Notes under the pieces: generated by a model
Databases searched by the model: none
The model's input: the letters and a program-made list of their open reading frames with translations, nothing else
Told to the model about the DNA's origin: nothing
Part shown: one piece after another, positions 58,839 through 64,000 of the stretch
Position numbering within the stretch: position 1 is the first letter of the stretch
Layout of the letters: each line of letters opens with the position of its first letter
Source of the DNA: Micavibrio_C sp965231165
Lineage (GTDB): Bacteria > Pseudomonadota > Alphaproteobacteria > Micavibrionales > Micavibrionaceae
Assembly (NCBI GenBank): GCA_965231165.1
Contig: OZ246421.1
Span: forward strand, 1,302,001 to 1,366,000
Length of the DNA: 64,000 bases
Direction of reading: 5' to 3'
Position numbers and translations under genes: made by a program

Positions 58839-59481
58839 ACCCTTTGTGGCGGTTGCCGAAGGGAAGCGCAATCACTTTACCATCGACTGATTTAACCGCT
58901 GACGGGCGGCTGAGATGCACATTGCCGCTGCGCGCCTGTATCAATTTATTTTCCAGCAGAAACGCGTCAATGCTGGCGCGGTGATCGTCGCCATAGAGAA
59001 CCGAAAATGCGTTTTGTGAATCCCGCACACAGAAAACGATATTGCCGCGATCTTCGAACACTGACCCGATGCGTTGGGGGTTAACGGCGATGAAGGGCTG
59101 TGGCGCGCGGTCAGTCAGAACCTTCATGTCAGCATTGTACCAGCACAGATGACGGGCAATCTTGCGGCCCCGCTCCTCAGCCAATCCGACATCAATGAAG
59201 AAGGTATCGCGCCCATCGCCACAAGACACGCCGACCTGATAACGGCCATTCGGCGCATCCGTGCCGTATTCCTGAAGGCGGCTTGCCTGCGGGCTGACGA
59301 AGACAGCGTTCATATGTTTAAGCGCCGTCTCGACATCGCGGATTTTTGAATCCGGATACAAGACAGCATGCTCCTCAATCGCCTTGCGCAGGCTTTCAAA
59401 AGGATCGGCGGCTTGGTTGAATGTTGTTTCCATGGCTTCTTTTATATAATATTTTTCATAATCTTTCAAGCGGTTTTCCAC
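58825..59481 (-). CDS. Hypothetical protein (218 aa)
   Basis: Unrecognised soluble protein. The start may be GTG at 59481 (AGGGA seven bases ahead) or ATG at 59433 (METTFNQAADPFESLR). Mixed alpha/beta content: VGVSCGDGRDTFFIDVGLAEERGRKIARHLCWYNADM, FIAVNPQRIGSVFEDRGNIVFCVRDSQNAF. No motif assigned. It converges on pyrE with a 14-base overlap and is divergent from nadK. Confidence 0.6.
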   Translation of the reverse strand: MENRLKDYEKYYIKEAMETTFNQAADPFESLRKAIEEHAVLYPDSKIRDVETALKHMNAVFVSPQASRLQEYGTDAPNGRYQVGVSCGDGRDTFFIDVGLAEERGRKIARHLCWYNADMKVLTDRAPQPFIAVNPQRIGSVFEDRGNIVFCVRDSQNAFSVLYGDDHRASIDAFLLENKLIQARSGNVHLSRPSAVKSVDGKVIALPFGNRHKGSTPT

Positions 59482-59539
59482 CCCCCATCCCTTAGATCAG
59501 TGTTTGATCGGGCGGGCGCTTTCAGGTTAATGTCCTGAC

Positions 59540-60313
59540 ATGACATATAAAAAAGGCACCATCCATTTTCATGCCGCTGCTTCCGACGAAGCGCAGGATG
59601 CGTTTACCACACTGACTGCTCTCTACGGTCAATGCGGCCCGGATGAAGCGCAGGTGATTGTCGCGCTCGGCGGTGACGGCACGATGCTCGAAACCCTGCA
59701 TAATTTCTATCAGACCGGTAAACCGATCTATGGCATGAATCGCGGCTCGGTCGGGTTTATGATGAATCCCTACCGCACTGAACATTTTCTGGAACGCCTG
59801 AACAACGCGCAGAGCGTTACCCTTCATCCGTTGCGGATGCGGGCCGTTACCAAAGACGGAAAAGAGATGGAAGCGATTGCCTTTAACGAGGTATCGCTGC
59901 TGCGGCAGGAACGCCATACCGCAAAAGTCAGCGTGATCGTTGATGACATTGAACGCTTAAGCGAACTGGTATGCGATGGCATTCTGGTCTCCACGCCCGC
60001 AGGGAGTACTGCTTATAATCTATCTGCACACGGGCCTATTCTGCCCCTCTCTGCAAACGTGCTGGCCTTAACACCGATCAGCGCGTTCCGTCCGCGCCGC
60101 TGGAAAGGCGCGCTGCTGCCTTCGCATGTTTCGATTGCGTTCGACGTGAAAGACCCCGAGGCGCGTCCGGTCAGCGCCACCGCTGATTCCACCGAGGTGC
60201 GCGATGTCGCCCGCGTCGAAGTGCGTGAATCAAAATCGCTCTCCGTGACATTGATGTTCGATCCCGATCACAATCTCGAAGAACGGATTCTCAAAGAGCA
60301 GTTTTTGCCTTAA
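59540..60313 (+). CDS. nadK: NAD kinase
   Basis: Phosphorylates NAD to NADP. 257 residues, with the GGDGTMLETLHNF motif (about 44), GMNRGSVGFMMNPY, the NEVSLLRQ segment and DGILVSTPAGSTAYNLSAHGPI, all conserved in NadK. The protein is somewhat shorter than many homologues, which is common in this class. The ATG at 59540 has no strong ribosome binding site. Promoter region shared with the divergent hypothetical gene. Confidence 0.93.
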   Translation: MTYKKGTIHFHAAASDEAQDAFTTLTALYGQCGPDEAQVIVALGGDGTMLETLHNFYQTGKPIYGMNRGSVGFMMNPYRTEHFLERLNNAQSVTLHPLRMRAVTKDGKEMEAIAFNEVSLLRQERHTAKVSVIVDDIERLSELVCDGILVSTPAGSTAYNLSAHGPILPLSANVLALTPISAFRPRRWKGALLPSHVSIAFDVKDPEARPVSATADSTEVRDVARVEVRESKSLSVTLMFDPDHNLEERILKEQFLP

Positions 60314-60451
60314 GCAAAAAATTCATGTAGTATGGAACTTAACAGGGAGCACATTCGCGGCTCTTCAATCTTACCATAATAATAAAAACAACCCGCCTTT
60401 ACGATTTGTTCACACATCACGAATAACCTAGCACGATAAGCAACAACGCAG

Positions 60452-60470
60452 GGTGTGGCTGCAGAACAAC
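60452..60470. repeat. Short inverted repeat before the second HExxH gene
   Basis: CTGCAG-AACAA-CTGCAG forms a small hairpin in the 202-base gap between nadK and the next gene. The gap is otherwise AT-rich and without ORF; it probably contains the promoter. Confidence 0.35.
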
Positions 60471-60515
60471 TGCAGACGATAACAAATAAAAAACCAAAGT
60501 CTGGGAGGACTTCAC

Positions 60516-61658
60516 ATGGCTGCTATTTATGCTGCGAAGAGCTTTGCTCTCGCAAACAATAACTATAATTTTCTGAGCGATACCGACCTCGTCACGATCA
60601 ATGACATGCCCGAAGGCATGAAAGCGCCGACAACTTTGAGCGACGCATTTCTGGAAGCCGCGACCGATCCCTACAAGAAATCGCGTGGCAAACACAGACA
60701 GGAACCTGCCGAGCTATGGCGTGACGTCATGGATAAGGGCGGCAATGTCGATGCCGACACAGCGCGCCAGTTCGTCAATGATTTCCTGAGCGGGGTTTTT
60801 GCGAATGACGCAGGCATCTCCGATGTACGCACCCGCCAGCCGCTGAAAAACCTAGGCTTCGAGATGATCATCACGCTGTACGAGAAAATTTCAGACAGCG
60901 ATGCCAAAGGCAACAGCCTTTATTTACGTGAACTGCATAAAGCACTCGACATCCCCGACGCTTTTTACGAAAAGCGCGTGGAGCCGATTGCCAATTTCCT
61001 GGGCGACGGGCAGAAAGCCTGGCTGGAAACCAAGTGGGCAGAAGCCCGCAGTGAAGGCCGCCTGGGTGATCATGCCGATCATTTTGAAGATGCTATGGCC
61101 GAGGAACTGACCAGCCCGCCGATGTGGAATGTCAATGATGCGAAACGCCGCATACAATTGCTGCAATTCATTGCCGATGCCTATAGCGATTCAATCGGTG
61201 AAACCCGCGTCCGTGTCGGCCTGTTCAACGGCCAACCGGGTTTAAAAGGTTTCTATTCACCGCCGCAACCGGGCAAACCGGAAGTTATCGGCCTGAATTT
61301 GAGCGAACTGGGAAATTTTCAGGCTTGCATCGGCGTCATCATGCACGAACGTCACCACGCTTCGCAACAACGTCTGGCCGAGGCCTATGAAGACGGACGG
61401 ATCGACAAGACCCATCCAGATTACAAGGCCGCCCGCATCTTCTCCGCTAATGGCCGCAATGGCGGCTATATCAGCGGCGATAAGGAAGGTGCCGGAATGG
61501 CAGGCTACCGTTTCCAGCCGATGGAGCAGGACGCTCATAACGCTGGCAGCGTTGCCGAATATATGGTGTTCAAAACCTATGCGCGCAAACCGGGCATTTA
61601 CACCGAGAACCATATCAAGACCGGCAATACCCCGCCTGCGCAAAAACTGGCGGCATAA
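60516..61658 (+). CDS. Putative zincin with HExxH and YRxxPxE motifs (II)
   Basis: 380 residues, no signal peptide. The first 230 are mostly helical (PAELWRDVMDKGGNVDADTARQFVNDFLSG...). Then VIGLNLSEL, IGVIMHERHHASQQR with HERHH at about 277-281, THPDYKAARIFSANG, and YRFQPMEQDAHNAG at about 331-344. HExxH plus a later Y-R-x-x-P-x-E gives a credible gluzincin-type zinc site. The same pair of motifs occurs in the protein at 31387-32238. GGGAGG precedes the ATG. A strong terminator follows. The role is unknown. Confidence 0.65.
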   Translation: MAAIYAAKSFALANNNYNFLSDTDLVTINDMPEGMKAPTTLSDAFLEAATDPYKKSRGKHRQEPAELWRDVMDKGGNVDADTARQFVNDFLSGVFANDAGISDVRTRQPLKNLGFEMIITLYEKISDSDAKGNSLYLRELHKALDIPDAFYEKRVEPIANFLGDGQKAWLETKWAEARSEGRLGDHADHFEDAMAEELTSPPMWNVNDAKRRIQLLQFIADAYSDSIGETRVRVGLFNGQPGLKGFYSPPQPGKPEVIGLNLSELGNFQACIGVIMHERHHASQQRLAEAYEDGRIDKTHPDYKAARIFSANGRNGGYISGDKEGAGMAGYRFQPMEQDAHNAGSVAEYMVFKTYARKPGIYTENHIKTGNTPPAQKLAA

Positions 61659-61675
61659 CCGGAACACATAATAAC

Positions 61676-61708
61676 AAACGGCCCCTGCCATTGCGGGGGC
61701 CGTTTTTT
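61676..61708 (+). terminator. Terminator after the second HExxH gene
   Basis: AAACGGCCCC (61676-61685) pairs with GGGGCCGTTT (61696-61705), followed by more T's. Confidence 0.88.
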
Positions 61709-61727
61709 ATGCCTGTTCGCCTAACAC

Positions 61728-62348
61728 TCAGGTTATTGTTTTGAGATGCCACAATAAAACAGCGGCGGCCGTGCGGTGCGGGGCAAATTTTTTACCCATT
61801 TTCAGCGCTTCGTCGGCGGTGGGGCGTTCGGTGCGACGGTGATAGATTCTCAGGCCGTCTTGAATCCCGAGATCGCCCGCAGGCCAGACATCCGGGCGCG
61901 CCAGCGAAAACATCAGGTACATTTCAGCGCTCCAGCGGCCAAAACCTTTCAGCGCCGTCACCGCTTCATACACTTCGTCGTCTGATAATTTTTCCAGCGC
62001 ATGAGGATCGAAGGATTTGCCGTGGATGGCTTCGGAGAGGCCACGGATATATTTCACCTTCTGCCCGCTCAAGCCCAGCGCCCGCAAATCATCATCATGC
62101 ATTTTCATCACGCGCGCGGGTGTGACGGTTTTCAATTCCTTACGAAATTTTTCCCAGATGCTCTGCGCGGCCTTGGTCGATACCTGCTGACCGATGACAA
62201 TGCGCACGAGGGAATCATAGCCCGGCGGCGTATAGCGCCATGTCAGATGTTCCGGCGCAATATCAAGTTTTTTGAAAACCCGGTCATTGAGAAGAAGATG
62301 ATCAAGACCTTCGCGGATATGGGGGATTTCATAGAGGTATGTTTTCAT
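61728..62348 (-). CDS. DNA-3-methyladenine glycosylase 2 (AlkA-type HhH-GPD)
   Basis: Excises alkylated bases in base-excision repair. 206 residues: LTWRYTPPGYDSLVRIVIGQQVSTKAAQSIWEKF, then the HhH-GPD block LKGFGRWSAEMYLMFSLARPDVWPAGDLGIQ with the catalytic Asp of PAGD. It lacks the N-terminal TATA-like domain of E. coli AlkA, the usual short alphaproteobacterial form. Convergent with the HExxH gene; upstream lies a dispersed-repeat pair. Confidence 0.85.
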   Translation of the reverse strand: MKTYLYEIPHIREGLDHLLLNDRVFKKLDIAPEHLTWRYTPPGYDSLVRIVIGQQVSTKAAQSIWEKFRKELKTVTPARVMKMHDDDLRALGLSGQKVKYIRGLSEAIHGKSFDPHALEKLSDDEVYEAVTALKGFGRWSAEMYLMFSLARPDVWPAGDLGIQDGLRIYHRRTERPTADEALKMGKKFAPHRTAAAVLLWHLKTIT

Positions 62349-62387
62349 TCATCTACCATTCCATCATGGGCATTTAACGATTTTACG

Positions 62388-62466
62388 CAGATCCCTCGGC
62401 TGCGCTCGGGATGACAAAGAAAAAAATGATACCTATTCGTCATCCCGAGCGCAGCCGAGGGATCTG
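62388..62466. repeat. Inverted pair of dispersed repeats (ATCCCTCGGC type)
   Basis: CAGATCCCTCGGCTGCGCTC (from 62388) ending GGGATGAC at 62415 is followed by its exact inverted copy GTCATCCCGAGCGCAGCCGA ending GGGATCTG at 62466. A third, near-identical copy lies at 62770-62797. The right copy overlaps the end of the GIY-YIG gene. Confidence 0.8.
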
Positions 62467-62753
62467 ATAATTTTGCCATCATAAAGATTAGACCATTCAG
62501 GATTGACCCGCTTTACCAGCGCATCTTTCTTCTGGCGGCTCCAGCGCTTGATCTGTTTTTCACGCAAAATAGCATTCTCCATATCCGAGAATGCTTCATA
62601 ATAAACCAGCTTGTCTAATTTATATTTAGCGGTAAAGCCGGGAAATAATTTCAGGCGGTGCTCGGCATAGCGCTTCTCAAGATCACTTGTCATACCCACA
62701 TAGATAACTTCGTTCGTCCAGTTGGTGAGAAAGTAAACAAAACCGCTTTTCAT
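62433..62753 (-). CDS. GIY-YIG nuclease family protein flanked by repeats
   Basis: 106 residues: FVYFLTNWTNEVIYVGMTSDLEKRYAEHRLKLFPGFTAKYKLDKLVYYEAFSDMENAILREKQIKRWSRQKKD. The FVYxL...IYVGMT core is the GIY-YIG/URI motif with the catalytic Tyr, Arg and Glu region. This small type occurs in many copies in bacteria. The C-terminal RSLGCARDDE is encoded by the dispersed repeat, and another copy lies upstream of the start, so the gene is bracketed by repeats. It may be mobile, or use or cut such repeats. Confidence 0.85.
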   Translation of the reverse strand: MKSGFVYFLTNWTNEVIYVGMTSDLEKRYAEHRLKLFPGFTAKYKLDKLVYYEAFSDMENAILREKQIKRWSRQKKDALVKRVNPEWSNLYDGKIIRSLGCARDDE

Positions 62754-62769
62754 CTTAAAGGAGTCCTCG

Positions 62770-62797
62770 CAGATCCCTCGGCTTCGCTCGGGATGAC
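62770..62797. repeat. Third copy of the ATCCCTCGGC repeat
   Basis: CAGATCCCTCGGCTTCGCTC followed by GGGATGAC. It stands between purS and the start of the GIY-YIG gene and matches the copies at 62388-62466 with one base difference. Confidence 0.78.
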
Positions 62798-62803
62798 GAC
62801 TTA

Positions 62804-63037
62804 TTAAGCAGCAAGCTCAATCCGGTAATCCTCGACCACCGTATTGGCGAGGAGTTTTTCGCACATTTGTTCTATGCGCTTGATGTCGGTGCCGGGGGCG
62901 ATTTCGATTTCGATGGTTTTGCCTTGGCGGACTTCGCCGACTTCGTCAAAGCCCATGCCGTGCAACGCCTGACCGATGGCTTTGCCCTGCGGGTCGAGGA
63001 CGCCTTTTTTCAGTGTGACGTGGACATAAGCTTTCAT
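62804..63037 (-). CDS. purS: Phosphoribosylformylglycinamidine synthase, PurS subunit
   Basis: Small subunit of the three-part FGAM synthase (PurS-PurQ-PurL). 77 residues: MKAYVHVTLKKGVLDPQGKAIGQALHGMGFDEVGEVRQGKTIEIEI, a typical PurS ferredoxin-like fold. It begins 3 bases after the purC stop. The usual next gene, purQ, is absent: a dispersed repeat and a GIY-YIG gene follow instead. Confidence 0.92.
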   Translation of the reverse strand: MKAYVHVTLKKGVLDPQGKAIGQALHGMGFDEVGEVRQGKTIEIEIAPGTDIKRIEQMCEKLLANTVVEDYRIELAA

Positions 63038-63040
63038 CAA

Positions 63041-63922
63041 CTACACTTTCCGGGGTTTGTTCGGCGAGGTTTTATTGACCTCGCGCAGTTTGCGTTGCTC
63101 AGCGACCTCGTTTTGAATTTCGCCCAGCGAAGCGGCCAGCTGTTCGTTGATGTTGCCGCCCTCGATGATGCCGCCTTTGGGGATCAGGCCCAGACGTTCA
63201 GCCACTTGCGAGTAGGCTTCGATCACGTTCCCCAAGTCCTGACGGAAACGGTCTTTATCAAGTTTCTCATTGGTTGTCGCGTCCCACAGGCGGCAATTGT
63301 CCGGCGAAATTTCATCGGCCAGCAGAATATAAAGCTCGCCGAATTCGCCGTACAGACGGCCAAATTCCAGTTTGAAATCGACAAGGCGCAAACCGATACC
63401 GGCAAACAGGCCGTTGAGGTAATCATTGACGCGCCACGCCATGTGAACGATCTCTTCGAGTTCATAGGGATCAGCCCAGCCGAAACCAACGATATGGTGT
63501 TCGTTGACCATCGGGTCGCCCAGTTCGTCTTTCTTGTAATAGAATTCGACGATGGGATGGGTGAGGATCGTGCCCTCTTTCACGCCGAGGCGCTTGCACA
63601 GCGATCCTGCGGCGATATTGCGCACGACCACTTCGATCGGAATGATTTCCAGCTGGCGCACCAACTGTTCGCGCATATTGAGAGACCGCATGAAGTGCGT
63701 GGGAATGCCGATGGCTTCCAGTTTGGTCATCAGGTGCGCGGAAATGCGATTATTGAGCACACCCTTACCGGCGATCAGGTCATGCTTCTCGCCGTTAAAG
63801 GCGGTGGCGTCATCCTTGAAGTACTGGACGACCGTCCCCGGTTCCGGCCCTTCATAGATGGTCTTTGCCTTGCCTTCGTACAAAACCTTGCGTTTACCGC
63901 CGATGCTTGTCCATGTTTTCAT
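63041..63922 (-). CDS. purC: SAICAR synthetase
   Basis: Converts CAIR and aspartate to SAICAR in purine synthesis. 293 residues: KRKVLYEGKAKTIYEGPEPGTVVQYFKDDATAFNGEK, VRNIAAGSLCKRLGVKEG, LVDFKLEFG and LADEISPDNCRLWD. A C-terminal extension of about 45 residues (GGIIEGGNINEQLAASLGEIQNEVAEQRKLREVNKTSPNKPRKV) is longer than the common form. The start at 63922 was chosen over a longer frame to 63952 because MKTWTSIGGKRKVLYEGKAK aligns with the family start. purS follows directly. Confidence 0.93.
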   Translation of the reverse strand: MKTWTSIGGKRKVLYEGKAKTIYEGPEPGTVVQYFKDDATAFNGEKHDLIAGKGVLNNRISAHLMTKLEAIGIPTHFMRSLNMREQLVRQLEIIPIEVVVRNIAAGSLCKRLGVKEGTILTHPIVEFYYKKDELGDPMVNEHHIVGFGWADPYELEEIVHMAWRVNDYLNGLFAGIGLRLVDFKLEFGRLYGEFGELYILLADEISPDNCRLWDATTNEKLDKDRFRQDLGNVIEAYSQVAERLGLIPKGGIIEGGNINEQLAASLGEIQNEVAEQRKLREVNKTSPNKPRKV

Positions 63923-64000
63923 TCCCCTGATATAGCCTAGATTTTCAGTCATTCCAATGTTAGAAAGGCTTGGGATTTAATTTATTCAAGCACACCATAT

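Noticed and set aside
21829..62797. Dispersed repeats as insertion sequences
   Set aside because: No transposase frame, target duplication or sequence beyond the palindromes was seen.
62867..63940. 357-codon plus-strand frame opposite purS/purC
   Set aside because: Shadow of two well-recognised purine genes.

Overview
This 64 kb window is a stretch of alphaproteobacterial chromosome of moderate GC content. The assignment rests on a ChpT-type histidine phosphotransferase next to galU and a phosphomannomutase, a CtrA-type site (TTAA-N7-TTAA) ahead of a chemotaxis gene pair, an I78 inhibitor-like protein, a GTTC-N7-GTTC LexA-type box, a holin resembling the 3TM gene-transfer-agent family, and the purC-purS pairing. 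A Rhodospirillales or Micavibrio-like lineage is a guess from the style of the unknown genes. No tRNA, rRNA, CRISPR array, transposase or integrase was seen.

Layout. 0-8 kb: the N-terminal part of an aminopeptidase P, a membrane J-domain protein, galU-manB-chpT, an I78 inhibitor-like protein and lepA. 8-18 kb: an orphan Cas2/SinR-like protein, a structured non-coding stretch, a decayed pdxY fragment beside intact pdxY, secreted EF-hand, His-rich and SIMPL proteins, a sigma-like factor, a CtrA-marked cheY-like/cheR pair, and purH carrying an in-frame palindromic repeat. 18-22 kb: an unknown cluster (728-aa Ala-rich membrane protein plus three small ORFs) behind a double TTTACGTAAA palindrome and closed by a strong terminator. 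22-39 kb: a 5'-nucleotidase, acnA, a candidate anti-Shine-Dalgarno small RNA, two tandem secreted HExKH proteins, yggT-folD, a first HExxH...YRxxPxE protein, icd, nhaD, a FemAB-like transferase, nhaA, deoA and an EamA transporter.

39.7-56.4 kb: an almost entirely minus-strand podovirus-type (T7-like) particle cassette: portal, scaffold, split capsid gene, tail tubular A and B, internal virion-like protein, tailspike, terminase, endolysin and holin. It lacks visible integrase, replication, RNA polymerase and early genes, and lies directly between housekeeping genes. A divergent S24/LexA-like regulator with LexA-type boxes sits at its head. Several membrane or envelope genes inside it have private terminators, like phage morons, and a PilZ gene is inserted on the opposite strand. 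The cassette could be a domesticated particle or GTA-like element, or a decaying prophage.

57-64 kb: pfkB-family kinase, pyrE, nadK, a second HExxH...YRxxPxE protein, an AlkA-type glycosylase, a GIY-YIG nuclease gene enclosed by dispersed inverted repeats, then purS and purC. Several families of dispersed palindromic repeats run through the window. Some lie inside or form the ends of reading frames (purH, the 5'-nucleotidase, a phage-cassette gene, the GIY-YIG gene).
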